A stretch of 64,000 nucleotides of DNA from Gnetum montanum (Eukaryota; Streptophyta; Gnetopsida; Gnetales; Gnetaceae): assembly GCA_015680685.1 (NCBI GenBank), contig MNCI01009093.1:31174-95173 (forward strand). The letters run 5' to 3'. Each line of letters starts with the position of its first letter. Position 1 is the stretch's first letter. Below are positions 33,087 through 46,103 of the stretch, one piece after another. Made by a program: the position numbers and the translations under genes. Under the pieces are notes generated by a model. The model was not told where the DNA came from. It did not search any database and worked only from the letters and a program-made list of their open reading frames with translations.

Positions 33087-33339
33087 CCATGTATCTATAG
33101 TTAGATTATTTCAAGTTCTAACACTTTTTTTTTTTTTGAAAATCTAGATAAATATAAGTTAAGATTACTCTTGAACTAGGAATAAAACCAATTTCATATT
33201 GCCATGTCAAATGTCTCATATTGAGTTGTCAAAACTAATAATTCAAGTGCAAGACATCTATATAAAGGTCTCATTTGACCTAATGTCTTTCCCTAAGATG
33301 CACTAGCATTATTTAAGGAAAAGAGGGATGGGAGCTTAA
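33087..33339. other. spacer
   Basis: No gene. A T15 run lies at about 33125-33139. Confidence 0.5.
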
Positions 33340-34620
33340 GATTATGATTTAATATAGATAGTTGAATCAAGTTACAATTAAGAATAAATATCCTTTACAT
33401 GAAATAGATAATTTATTTAACCAAATTAGAAATAGAATTGTATTCTATAAAATGGATTTCTAATTTGTAGATCATTGGGTAAAAAGTAAAGAAGAGAATA
33501 TTCCAAAGATTATCATTAGAACAAAACAGTAACAATATGAATTCTTGGTATTATTAGTTTGGGTTGATAAGTGATCCATAATATTTGTGCATTTAGTAAG
33601 CAATGTATTAAGATACTAACTCGATGAATTTAGAATAGTATCTATGATCATATTTTGGTATACTCTTAAAGTAAGAAAGAATATGTGGATTATCCAAGGA
33701 AAGTATCACAACTCATGAGAGAAAATTGATTATATGCTCAATTAAATAAAGTTTTATTTTTCAAATAAGGAAGTATAATTTCATGATCATATAATGTCAA
33801 AAGTAGGTATAACAATAAATCTAGTAATGAGTTAAGTGATATGAGACTATCCTAGACCTATTATTATAACAAAAGTGAAAACTTACTTATGATTAAGAAG
33901 TAAGGACAAAAATGTCTTAAATATTTTGTTGGGTTTGCATCTCTCTTAACAATGTTATTGAGAAATGACCAACCATTTCAATGGATCAAAAAAATATGAG
34001 TAAGCATTTTTAGAAATAAAGAAATAGTTCTTATCAACCCTCATTTTAATATCATCTAAAATTATCACGAATGGTCTCAATGCTCATTCCAACAAGTGGG
34101 TTCTAACTTGATAGACAAGCACCTTACCATCATACTAAATGATGGTTCTAACTTCTTTTAATATCACATCCTTCGAGTAAATCATTTAGTGTATACACTA
34201 ATGCTTCTAGTGAAAGACTAAAATGTGTACTCAAGCAAAATGGACATGCCATTTCCTATGCTTTTGACAACTAAAAGTTATGATATTATATATCATGTTC
34301 ATGATATGAAGATAATAGCTACAAGTTTTTCTTTAAAAATATGATAAATGTATTTATTTAGGAAAAAAATCATGTGGAAAAATTATAGTAGAATATACAA
34401 TATCTTATAAGTCATCCACAATTAATTTTGCAACAAATAATATGGATGGAACTACTTGCAAACTTTGACTTTAACATTAAATATATCTTCCAAAAGAGAG
34501 TAGCTAATGCAATTAGTAAAAATGAAATTATAAAGATAAATATTTTAATATGTGAGATTATAGAACAACAAAAACTAGATACAATGAGATAAAAAAGCTT
34601 CAAAAGTTAAATAAAAATCC
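33340..34620 (+). pseudogene. second Ty3/gypsy pol relic (RT and RNase H)
   Basis: A plus-strand frame, rich in stops, keeps the RT fingers and palm: [27 protein letters not shown], then PKIIIRTKQ and QYEFLVLLVWVDK, with the YADD-like site read as SMIIFWYTLKVRK. The connection segment is at about 33980 (FNGSKKYE, AFLEIKK). The RNase H start is at about 34190 (VYTNASSERLKCVLKQNGHA, ISYAFDN). WMELLANFDFNIKYIF at about 34450 matches the RNase H end. It is a different, more decayed gypsy copy than 26455-33086 and lies on the other strand. Its LTRs and integrase were not recognised. Confidence 0.7.
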
Positions 34621-36960
34621 TTTTAATTATTTAGAAAAGGGTAAATGAATAACCACAACTCAAAGGTAGATTATATATAGCCAAATTAGTAAAGTTAAAA
34701 ATTATTAGAGGTTTTTATATTATAAAGATGATAAGATATTTTCTATGCCATAGATTTGATTTTTTTAGTTCTAGTGTGCACTTTGAAGACTAATATTTAA
34801 CTGAATTTCCATTCCTATAATGTGAATTACAAGGAAAGAAAAGAAAGACTCATATTTTCTATGTACTTTAAAAATGTTTCAAAATAAAAACTTTATTAAA
34901 AGAAGATGATGACATGAAATTCCATTAAAGGTAACTGATATAGAGTTGTGTCTTTCCAATATGTATTTAAATTGTATGTTTTTGTTTTATACAACAGATA
35001 TACTTTGCAAAGTATAATGCATTTATTTTTAATTTCTTGAACTATCACAATATTAAAGTAAATTTATGTTTGTTTGTGTATAACAAACCCCACTAATGTA
35101 CCATTATGGATAGGTTGATATTTTCAAAAATAATAATATACTCTTTTCTTCAAAGAGAAATGGGATAGAATTCCTGTGATATTTTTCTAGAAGGAAGATC
35201 TTAAAATGAATTTTAACATAGTTCAAGAAATATCTACATTATCTACTTTTTGTTAGAATAAAGAAGATTTTCGTAAAGGTATGTTCATTATTATGTCCAT
35301 CAGTGATATCTATGCTTTCAAAAAATTAATAGGAAAACAAATATAATCAATAATATTCCTATGCTAATCAATTATATTTGGCTAGCAATCAAAAGTTACT
35401 TTTTACTTTCCAACATTAGAAATTCTTAGGTTATAGTTTTTCATTACTTGACTTCATTGGATTATTTTTAAAATTTATGTAGAGGAGTTATTTTTTTCCC
35501 ATTAAATTTTATAACTATGTATGTTTATGTGGAAAGATTTCTAATTTCAAGTAACATTCTTGACCCTGAATCCTCTATTTGGATATTGTGATTTGATGGA
35601 TTTTGAACTATTAAATGGTGGAAATAAGACAGCAAGGCAATGATGTGATGGTGACGGATTTTGGGAATATGTGTTAGTTGAAGCTTAATTATTTAGTGAT
35701 GGACCATTCAATCAAGAAGATGTTCACTGGAATTGCTATGGGGAAATGACATTTGCTTGAACACATAAAATTCATATTACGGATTTTGTGAAAGGTGAGG
35801 AAGAGATTCCATTGATCATAGCAAAGTTTAAATACAGAAAGAGATTCAAAGAAAAGTAGACTTTTGATACTCCTACTAGAGTTAATGATTGCATTTCTCC
35901 TATTGTGCAAGTTCAATAATATATGATTTTTACTTCATACTTACCTTTGCTAAATTACTACTCTTAACTAACATAGGGTTTTGATTAGGTGTTAATGTAT
36001 CCATGGTGTAAACAAATTAGTAAAAAATGAAACCAAAACTAGGAAGTAAAACTCATAAAAGTGGAGTAAAAATGGAGGTTAATGTCATATTGTAGTATGT
36101 GTAATGCATGTAAATCTTGATAAAGCATGCATTCTCTATGAAATAGAGATCATACTCACAAAAGTGGAGTGCATTTTCATGGCCAACTAGCTTGTGGTGG
36201 AGAGTTATTGATGAATCATCCATTGTATTTGTTAGATGAGATATGAGCCAACATGCCAAAAAAGTGTCGAATGGATGTTTCTATTAATAAGATATTTGAA
36301 ATTTATTTACTTGGCTTACTTAAGAATGTTAATGAAAGAGAGCTTTTATATAGGTTTGAAAGAGATAAATATTCTTGTTTTATTGAGATATTTCTTTATT
36401 AAAATTGAAATTGAAATTTAAGTTTTATTATGTTTGAAGATCCATATGATCTATTATACATATATTAAATTTTCATGAAAAATAAAGATAGAATGTACAA
36501 ATTAACCAATCACCAATAGGGGTATCAACAAGAAATCATAAAAAAAAAATTATAACATTATAATCTTGTACACATGTAAGTCATTCTCAAGGGCTCCTAA
36601 TTCACACAACCTACAAATGTACTCTTTTCAGGGAAGTTGCATTCATCTTCTACTTTCAATTCTAAGATGATATGAACTTAAGAAAAGCTTGCTAATAGTA
36701 TTGCAATAGGTTAAGAGATAGTGAGGCTATATATCTAGTTTTTTAAATATAATGTAATCTAAATAAAATTATCTCATATCTTCTATATTAGACCACATTT
36801 GCGTTAAAACCTTCTACTTCACTAGTTAGAAAATATGATGTAAATAAAATATGCTTAGGATATTATAAATATACACAATAAAGAGATGAATAAGAATTAT
36901 ATGCTTTAAGGAGACTATTTGACAATGGAATAAAAAATATTTTGATTCATTCTTTTATTT
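34621..36960. other. AT-rich stretch without recognised gene
   Basis: It may hold the decayed downstream part of the gypsy relic and upstream exons of the MULE/SWIM pseudogene. A frame at about 35790-35900 (EEIPLIIAKFKYRKRFKEK) hints at coding origin but matches nothing I know. Confidence 0.4.
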
Positions 36961-36964
36961 TCAA

Positions 36965-38840
36965 ATAGAAGATGGTGATACCCTTCTCATTCTTGGCCTT
37001 CAAACGTCTTGAATGTTGAGAAAAATGATTAAGTACTCTCATAATAGCATTCTTTCTGTTGACTGAACATTTAATACAAATAAATATTAGGTAAGTTTTT
37101 TTATGATTTAGTTCCATTTGTAATTCATAATTGTTTAGATATCCAATAGTCTTAATTTTTTGTTAGAATACACTACATACCATAATGGCTTTTGATGGAT
37201 TTTACAATGGAGTAATTACATCCTTGATCATTTTAACAAGATCTCAACTAATAGATATCAAAGTATGGCTACAAGATTTAGTTGATATGTGTCATGGATC
37301 GTATGAAGATTGGAAGATGAGTGCATTTTTTTTATAGATGATTCAATTTATGCAATTAGGTAACTATTAAATATTTACGTGGAAATACTTTTTTGATATT
37401 TTCAACTATATTATTTCTTCTCTTACAATGCCAATTTTATTAATATTTTATAAGTGATGTTCTTGGATGTTGAATTTTTGTATGCACATGGCATGTTACT
37501 TGTGCATGGAGAAAACATCTGATCATAAAAGTCAAAGATGTTAAAGCTTGTAGGTGCATGTCTAAATGCCTTTTTGCATATCATGCATAATGGTAAATAT
37601 GAATTCAACATTATCCAAGCACTACTACAATTTCAAAGTGATTTTTATCAAGAGAAATCTTTCATTGAATACCTTGATACAAATTGGATAAAAAATGAGA
37701 AATTTCAAAGTTTATAATATTTTATTTTTTATTTCAATATTTAATGTATTTTGTATAAATTTTTACATCAATAATTTCATTTTCTTTTTGTTGTATAGGC
37801 ATGACAATAAAAAGCTTTTGCAATGTGCCTCATGCTCAACACCATACCATAATGCTACTGAATCATACTATGGCATCCTGAAAAGTAGATACCTATGTGA
37901 ATAAGCTAATTGAACAAATAAAAGAATTGATTAACTTATTTTCTACCTTTATAGAGCTCAACTCCATTATTAGAATAATAGTAGATTAAAGAATACTAAT
38001 TATCTTATTAACAAAAGAGCTTCTAATAATAACAAATGCTTATGGAATAAAGCATCAGAGATATCTAATTTAGATTGTATACAATAGGATTTTTTTGAAA
38101 ATGCTTATTATGTAAGAAGCCAAGATCTATGTAAGCTAATACATTAATATGCTATCACTAAAGTGTCTTCATATACAATCACATGTGAGTGTTCATGGGC
38201 ATGACATAGACATCTTTGTAATCATGCTATTAAGATGATTATGATAATGAAATGAATTGAGCATGCATACAAGTATTTGTTTATGAATGAATATTTTGAT
38301 TTTCACACTCAAGATCCTAATAAATTAGATGCCTCCCAATTTTTTGGTGAATATCAATCTAGAAAGTTAGTCATTCCACAGTATTTTCTATCACAATAAA
38401 AAATTGGATAATTAGAATAAAAAATTTTTGATAATGTATTTGATAATACTGGTCAACAACAATTTGCCAAAAATATTTAAGAAAAAATTTATAATAAAAA
38501 ATTAAAGTCACAAACATTACTACATGGCCTTGATGACCTGTGCTTAACATTTTGACAAAATGTTCCAATACATCCAATACAACTTGGGATTATTAAATAA
38601 TATTTTGAGGCATTCATAGCAAAGTATGCTTTCCAATCAAATGGACTTTCAAGTAATAAAAGAATAGTATCAAGTTGGGTACATCTATCTAATTAGAAAG
38701 TTAGCAAATTCAACAAATCTAAAAAGAAAGGTAGAAGATTCAACAAATGAAGACACACCTACTTTAATCTTCCTTCAAATTATACTGAAGGAACAATGTC
38801 ACCAACAAAAATCATTGCTGCTACTAGTTATTTTTTATAA
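36965..38840 (+). pseudogene. MULE-type transposase / SWIM zinc-finger gene, decayed, with introns
   Basis: The first piece (to 37090) reads MIKYSHNSILSVD, stop, TFNTNKY: the 'D.TFGTN' entry of MULE-type catalytic cores. It ends at a GTAAGT donor. After an acceptor (TTTTGTTAG, 37166) the frame resumes NTLHTIMAFDGFYNGV, in phase. IDDSIYAI (second Asp region) is followed by GTAACT at 37360. VCTWHVTCAWRKHLIIKVKD at about 37485 matches the conserved 'WHVxRAW.K' block. Another acceptor-like site (TTGTATAG, about 37799) precedes HNATESYYGILKSRYL, the 'E.YHG.LK' block. A SWIM motif follows: CECSWA, stop, HRHLCNHAIK (CxC...CxH) at about 38188. Such genes belong to the MULE/FAR1-like superfamily and may be transposases or domesticated DNA-binding proteins. 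Retained introns argue against a processed copy. The start and end are not resolved. Confidence 0.65.
37091..37166 (+). other. intron inside MULE/SWIM pseudogene
   Basis: It starts GTAAGT and ends TTTTTTGTTAG. Removing it joins two protein blocks in phase. Confidence 0.6.
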
Positions 38841-39825
38841 TTTTCTTTCTTTTATTTTTAGATACTAGTAATACTAACATTTTAATTTGTTTTTTGTTTT
38901 TATTTACAAATTAAAAAATGATTTTATTGAAAATAAATTTCATTGTGTTTTTGTAATTAGTGCTTCTTATCATTAACTATTTGATTTTGAAAACCCAATG
39001 GCAAAAAATGTTGTTAAAACATATAATTTATTAGGAAAGAAAAGATTCATTAAGTCTTTTAAAAATTGTAGAGAACTCAATGTTACAAGAAGAATTCATG
39101 TTTATGTTATTTCCACTTTGCAGGTTTTTAAAATAGAATTGTCTTCTAACATGCTAGGAACTCCTTCTTGAAGTGGAAATACGAATGTGAAGGAGGAGCA
39201 TGTGACTAGTGCATGGGTTATTCTATTGTCACTTTTCTATCTTTGTGTTTATTATTCATAAAAGTATTTGAGCTTTTCAATGTTTTGAACTACAAAACTT
39301 ACCTCTAATTATGTCTTATATTATATGAATTCTTTTTTTAAAAAAATCTTCTACTACATTGACAAAAATGCCAATGCAATTAAGAGATACGTAATATTTG
39401 TTTTTTGAAGAAAATTTAATGTTAAATAGTAACATATTACATATTGTATAATTTCTTAGTAGGCCAATATCAAAAGTGAAATATTTGTTTATTGGTGAAT
39501 AAAATCCTCTTCAAGTATTACATAGTTCTATTTCTTTTCTAGGAAAGTATTGGTAAAAGTATGTAACTTGTTTTGTAGTTCAACCTAGTATACATTCAAT
39601 AATACATAAGCTTAGTTCTTCCCTCTTCATGAGTAGAACCATCCCAAGTACATTACTTATTCTTGGAGAAAATTTAACTCACAATAAATCTATATGCCAT
39701 GAACAATAGAGCAAAGCATCAATATATTTTCAATATCCAAAACTCTCTATAATTATATTTTATTTATTTAAAAAGCCTTGTTTTTCTTTCAAGCCTAAGC
39801 TCATCAAAGATACACCCACCTATTA
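38841..39825. other. AT-rich spacer
   Basis: No gene recognised. Confidence 0.6.
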
Positions 39826-40499
39826 TTTTTTTTTTGGAAAGAATCGAGCGAAATTGTATTCCCAAAAAAAGAATGTTATACATCCGTACAGCGTAGGCCA
39901 GAGCTGCTGGCCTCACACTGACCAAGAACATTAGCCCTGAATCCCCCACGAACGACCCCTACTGTGGGCATCCTCACCAGCGGGCCACCGATCCCGTTCC
40001 CGACCATTAACCAAAGCGCATTCTAGAACCGGGCCCCTCCTAGGTGTTACCCTCCCCCACTAGCTTTTGGGGGAGTTGTGGTTGGAGTTTTGATTCTTTT
40101 CGAGTGTTTATGTCCTCGAAACCAACTCCCCTAGGCTAGCCGCTAGGCACTGTCTGTTTTCCTCTATTATCTGGGTAATGCTCATCATATGGGCTCTGAT
40201 AACATCTTCAATCCAAAGGAGCGTCTGGATGTGTGACTGCGGGGGGAGCGGCAGACTGTCAGGATGTTGCCCCCCAGTTTTGTCTCTGGGGCTATCATTT
40301 GTCTCTAGCTCCTCACCCTCTAGGACCTGCCCCAACCCGTTCCATCCACCTTGAGCATCGTGGAGGACCTAGGGGCCATAATTGAGGCCCTGTTTGTGGA
40401 CGTAATACCCTCCTCCCAGTTACTGTGCCTCCTCCATTTCTATTGCTGCCCTTGCACCGGATGAGGTGACGGCTGAAGCAGCGGGATCGGGGTCCTAGC

Positions 40500-43400
40500 T
40501 AGCCAAAGAGCCCAGATCATCCTTGGGTGTCTACCCAGGCACCACCGTCATAGAGACTCCCATAGGAATAGCGGAAGGTTTACAGGAGTATCGGCACACA
40601 TGTTCTAAAGCAACCTGAAGTGCACCCCATTTAGCTTGTGGTGCGAGCTCGACTGAATGAAGCACCATACCACTAGCTCCACCGCGGCTCTCCAGTCAGG
40701 CAGGAGAGCCGTCCCCCATATGTGGCCACTTTCCATCCTGGGGATGGGACTCTAGAAGAATTCTGCCACCACGGTGTGTGATCCTGCAACCAAGGGAATA
40801 TGGTCCCCCCTGCCAGGCACTCCAATCGCGGCAGCCACAGCGTCTATAGTGACCAAGATTTGGTGCCCCCAGAACATGGTAACCTCTCCCCCAAAGTTTG
40901 CGTAGAACGGTTGGGTATCCATCTCGAGGTTAGACACGGTGTTTTGCAGCATGAAGGTCCACCCCATTCATGTAACCCAATGCCAAAGCTCCGGTCGATT
41001 TTGGAGAGCGATGGCGGGAGGCTCAAGGTGAGCGTGCATACCCATGGCCGTGGTAATTTCACGCCAGAGTCTACGAAACCTGCAAGCAAGCGTGGCCAGT
41101 GGTAGAAGAGCCATCCCTTTAAAGACTTGATCATTCTTGGCCCACCAGAGGGTCCACAACGCTGCCAGCATTGATGAATTTTTAGAGAACTTGAGCTGGG
41201 GTGGGCTGACCGTACCCCATAACTGCCTAGCCAAGTGGCAATCATGCAAGAAGTGTTGCAGCGTCTCGGTGCACTAATTGCACATCGGGCAATTGGTATT
41301 GATGGGCAAGCCACATGCCCATAGCCGCTCATGAACAGGGATCGCTTGGTGGAGGACCAGCCACCCAAAGGTTTTGATCTTTTCTAGTAATATGCCCTTC
41401 CATAGTCACATCCACTAGGGTTCTATCAGGAATTTTTGTTGAAGAAATTTTTGGGGGAGCAGGGTGACCTTGTTCTCATGGTCAAGTGATCTGACGTAAG
41501 TGCAGAGCTATTGCCACACCTAGGAATTGGAAGTGGCAGCCTCCCAGGGATGATATTTTCACCATAAGATCTGCACCCATAGGGAGGGATCATCGAACAT
41601 TGGGGAAAGCCAACGCAAAATCCTTTGCCTTCCCAAGGCCACTTCGACCGCAAATAGTAGAATGTCCATCCCCCTCATGGGGCAGGGGTGTGTGGTCTTG
41701 CCCTAGGCCACTAGATGCATTTTCGTCTCGCCCTTGTCCCCCGACCACACGAAATCCCTGAGGATCGCGTCAATTTTCCTGATAACTCCAGAGGGCAGGG
41801 TGGCCATCGAGGCCGCGAACCTCGCCATGTCCCCCAACACCATTGACACCAACATGATTCTCCCTTTTCAGGATAGGAACCTGTTTATCTAGTGTGTCAT
41901 GCATTTTTGAATTTTAGTTATGAGGGCTTGCCAGGTTCGTTGTTGTTGCCAGTTGTGGATGGGGATGCCCAGGTACATGTCCTCCACCCCCCAGGTAGAA
42001 TCCCCAGGATCTAGATGACCTTGTTGCACATGGATGGGTGAGTATGTGTGAGATAGAGCATAGATTTCCTAGGGTTGGGGACTAGCCCCACTTCACGTTG
42101 TAGCCTGTTCAGTGCCCTTACCAGCCCCCGGGCCTGCGGCACGGCTACATGGGTAAAAATCATCATGTCATCCGCGTAATGGGCGGTTAAGCATGGGATG
42201 CCATGCATGTTCAACCCCTGGACTCCTTCTTCGGCATAATAGATTTGCAGGAAATCCATCACCACTAGGAATAGAAGCGGGGAGAGAGGATCTCCTTGGC
42301 AGAGCCTACGGCCGGTGCCGTGGAAACCCCACAGGTGTCTGTCTATGTCCAGCGAGTACCGTCCACCCTGTTGGATCTACAAGCATAAATTGACAAACAA
42401 TTTAGAAAATCCTTTTTCTTGTAGCACTGTCCTGAGGGCAGCCCAGCTCATGGAGTCGTAGGATTTAGTAATGTCTAATTTTATGCAGAGCCTTGGTAAT
42501 CTGGTGGCCTTAAGGGAGTGCTAAATTTCCTACAGGAGTAGGACCTGATCCTGCAGGAGTAGGACCTGATCCTGCAGATGCCAACCTTTCACGAATGTAG
42601 CCTAGTTTTGTCCCACTAGCCGTGGCATGAGGGGCTGCATCCTGGTAACCACCATCCACGAAAATAACCTTAAAAGCAAGTTGTAGACTCTAATGGGCTA
42701 GAAATGTCCAGGAGATATGGGGTTCTCCGTCTTCGGCAACAGGACCACCCGGGAGCAGTTGATTTTCTTGCGCACTTGTTGCCATGCTAGCATACAATTG
42801 AAGGCATCTAGCAAATTAGCCCCCAGCACATCCTCGAATTCATGAAAGAATTCGATGGGCCACCCATCTAGCCTTGGCACTTTATCCGCCGACATGTCTC
42901 GTAGTGCGGTCTAGGGCTCACTCCATGAGAAAGGTTGCATGAGGCACAGGTTGTTTGCGGTTGTGAGAACCTTTGGTATCAGGACGGAGATGGGATCCGT
43001 GGGTTGCCATCGCCAGATTTGTTACCAATACTACAATAGTTTATCCATATCGGATTGTGAGTGGGGCTGTTCCCCTTGAGTAAGGTCATGCAGCATTTGC
43101 TGTGCTTGATGGCAGGTCCCACGATGCGCCTTTGCCGTAGCGAAGAAGAATTTCGTGTGTCAATCACTGGCTCGTAGCCACTGCACACGGGCCTGTTGGC
43201 ACCAATACTCCTCCTCTTCTCACTGCAGGGTCTGTAGCTCTACCAAGAGGGCGAGCTCCTCTTGCGTGAGATCGGCCGCGTGCTGTTGCTGGGTCTGGAT
43301 GTCCTGTAGCTTCGATTGTAGTTGAGCCCAGTAACCCTTAAAGCTATACTTATCAACCGTGGCATGGGATTTAATTTGTCATTTGAGGGCCCTTAGCCCG

Positions 43401-44205
43401 TGTTTAAGGAAGTCACCTGGTTCCATCGTGTCATTGTACCCATGCCAAATGGATTGGAACAGCTCGCCTAACCAAGGTTTGGTCAGCCAAGTACATTTGA
43501 ACCGGAATAGGCATGGGGCCCAAGACACATTTGTCTCCAGGTGGCATAGGATGGGTCAGTGATCCAAGGTCATCCAGTCATGCCCGTACTTGTGAATGTC
43601 CCAGTTAACCAAAAGTGACTTGCTGACCTACACCCAGTCGATCCTAGACTGCACTCTGGCAGTGCCCTGCCTACGATTGCTCTAGATGTACCTACACCCA
43701 GCAATCTCCATGTTGGTGAGGCCTATGCACTACAGCAGCGCAAGGCATTCGGAAGCCCCCTGTGGCTCAGTTGCGCTGCCCCCAGTCTTCTCCTAGCTGT
43801 AGAGCCTTTGATTGAAGTCTCCAATTGGGAGCCAGCGGGAGTTGCTGGGGACTAGCTCCGTAACCCTAGACAGTTCTTGGAGGCAAACCTTCCACCCCTA
43901 GGCACCATAGACGTTGGTAATCCAGACGTCTGGACCTGGCAGGTGCACCGTAATGTACCAGTCAAATGCATCCAACAAATATGAGTCCACCCTCGTGAGG
44001 ACCGTGAGGCCTCCCATGTGTCCCCTGCTAGGCACTAGGTGACTGCACTAGCCCGACCATTGTAAAACCTGAGCCTCTGTCTGCTGTAATCTAGTCTCTT
44101 GGAGACACACTACATCGCACCCCTTGATGCGCACCATGTAGTTCAAGGTATGTCTTTTATATGGGGTACCCTGTCCCCTGTAGTTCCATGAGAGTACCTT
44201 CATGG
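40500..44205 (-). pseudogene. LINE ORF2 (copy 2)
   Basis: The start is MKVLSWNYRGQGTPYKRHTL at 44203. The endonuclease, basic linker, RT (WPIEFFHEFED at about 42870; HYADDMMIFTH at about 42180) and zinc knuckle region follow in order. Piece 41249-40968 (HDCHLARQLWGT...) continues across a single TGA into 40967-40752 (MGWTFMLQNTV, PFYANFGGEVTMF, GVPGRGDHIP), the extra C-terminal domain, then SGHIWGTALL and CFIQSSSHHKLNGVHF. The same joined frame is seen in the full-length copy, so the fusion predates both insertions. Frameshifts and stops elsewhere. Confidence 0.85.
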
Positions 44206-44466
44206 TGACACTGACACGTGTCTATTGTAGACCTCTTGGAGTGTGGGCTGCACTCCCAAATTGATGAATAGTTGCGTGGCCTTATGCTGGGTGATGGTGT
44301 TGTTCGGGTGTCCATCCCTGGGCACTAGCTGGGTAACCGCCATCCCCTTCTTGCGCGTAGTAGCCCCCGCCCACCCGCGAGGATTGTGGACTGTTCCAAA
44401 CCCCGGCTGGTGTTTATCTAGTCGGTTAGTGGCGATGGGGTTGGGGTTAGTCCCCCTTGAGACGAA

Positions 44467-44493
44467 CCCCCCCCCCCCCCCCCCCCCCCCCCN
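44467..44493. repeat. C26 run followed by an undetermined base
   Basis: 26 C residues followed by N at 44493. It matches the G16 run at 19187-19202 in position relative to ORF2. The true length is probably uncertain. Confidence 0.95.
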
Positions 44494-44700
44494 GGCAAGC
44501 CGAACCTACTTGTGTTGCCCCCTCCTTAGTCTGGGCACCAACATTTTGAGGACTTGCATTAGCCTGGGCACCCACCTCAGTCAGGGCGCTGTAGGGAGCC
44601 TTACTCGTCATGTCTGTCATGACATCTTGGCCACCCACCAACAACCCTCCCCCCCGTGCGACCCCAAACTACCCTTCCCCTAGCCCGTCAGGACCATGAA

Positions 44701-46102
44701 AGGTTGGACCATGATTGTAAGATATTAAATTATGTAAAATGTTTTTCAAACATTGGCTCAACACTTATAAAATTCTGGTTTTACTTACTAAAGAGGTCCA
44801 TTGAATATACTAATACCATAAAAACCACTTATACAATGAGCATAAGATCCATCATCAACTTTTACAATATGTTGTTAACAAAAAATTAATTTATCTATGA
44901 AATATATTACAAAATCAAAATCATCACTCCAAATATTAAACACAAATACACATACACTTGTCTTAAATTCTATTTCTATATTCCATTATGTTAATTTTAA
45001 GTTGGTTGCCTAGATTAATTTCTTTAGAAGATGTTGTTTTTATTTATTTATTTATTTTGGGTATTTCCTTTCTTCTTCTTCTTTTTCTTCATGTCCTTTT
45101 TGTTTTTTGTTTTGTTTTGTTTTGTTTTTTTTTGTTTTTATGCTTGTGGGAAGTGGAAAGGATTGGATCACTAGGAAATGAAGATTTTAATATGTACATT
45201 TACCAAGTAACATGACTAAAATATTCTTATGTAAATAAGCTATGGATTTTTTCTTATTTATTTCCATCATTTCTATACATGTAAGATGTGAGAATGCTTG
45301 ACTCCAATGCTCCATAGTAAGTTTTTTCTATAAGTAAACTACTTTGTGAACCTCATCAATACCACACACTCGTACCTTAACAAGTTGAGGATTTGGAGGC
45401 AATGGAACAATTCTTATAATGGATTGTCTTTAAATTTAATCTATTTGATTTTCTAGATAGCTTTGCTACTTGATTTGATTGATGAACTATTTTACATATG
45501 CTTTTCTATTTAAGGAATATTATAAATCATAAAAGTTTGTTGAAAGGCCTTGTTCTTTTTTCGTTGTATCAAGTTATTTTAATTCTTTTGTAATGTTATT
45601 ATGGTTTCTTGGAATCATAAAAAATCAAATTTTTAAAGATAATGACTTGTTCATTCATTATAATATTGAATATTATTTGTATTTCTTAAATATGAATTAT
45701 CTTACTCATGCTGATATATACATATATATTCCTTCTTTTAAGTTTTTTAGTTGATGTATTATTTTTTTAAAGTCTTATGAGTTCTATTATTTTTTTAGCA
45801 TATTGAAACAAAATTGATGACAAAAAATATGATTATTGTTAACTTTTTTGTTAGAAATTTTTTTTCCAATTTTTCATTATAAGAATGTTAGGACATTATA
45901 CAATAGCCTTTATAAACTTTTAAAGGATTAAAGTAAGATAATGGAGGTGCCCCACCAAAGTAACGAGGTGATCTAAATATAGTTTTTATAATACATATTT
46001 ACTTAACATCCTTGAATATGCTTTTAGTGTTCCCTATTTTGGAAAGTATGCCACAAGTTTAATTAACTCAATTTTCAAGTTTTATCTAATATACACTATG
46101 AT
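44701..46102. other. AT-rich spacer
   Basis: Contains low-complexity pyrimidine runs (45040-45140) and no recognised gene. Confidence 0.6.
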
Positions 46103-46103
46103 G

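Larger units (their letters stand above)
39826..44700 (-). mobile_element. LINE copy 2, 5'-truncated
   Basis: It shares its 3' end with the other copies: T10 at 39826-39835, 'gaatcgagcgaaattgtattccc', 'cagcgtaggccagagctgctgg'. It covers the end of the ORF1-ORF2 spacer and all of ORF2. It stops near 44700, which corresponds to about 18970 in the full-length copy, so ORF1 is absent. No clear target-site duplication was seen. Confidence 0.88.

Noticed and set aside
26418-33091. CCATG on both sides of the chromovirus-type element as a 5-bp target duplication
   Set aside because: The left copy lies about 30 bp outside the aligned LTR end; a 5-mer match is expected by chance.
44243-44683. 146-residue plus frame with a poly-Pro run
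   Set aside because: Antisense to the LINE spacer; it crosses the C26 run and the N.
44988-45215. Hydrophobic 75-residue frame rich in Phe and Leu
   Set aside because: It comes from a T-rich low-complexity tract (TTTTG repeats) and is not a membrane protein gene.
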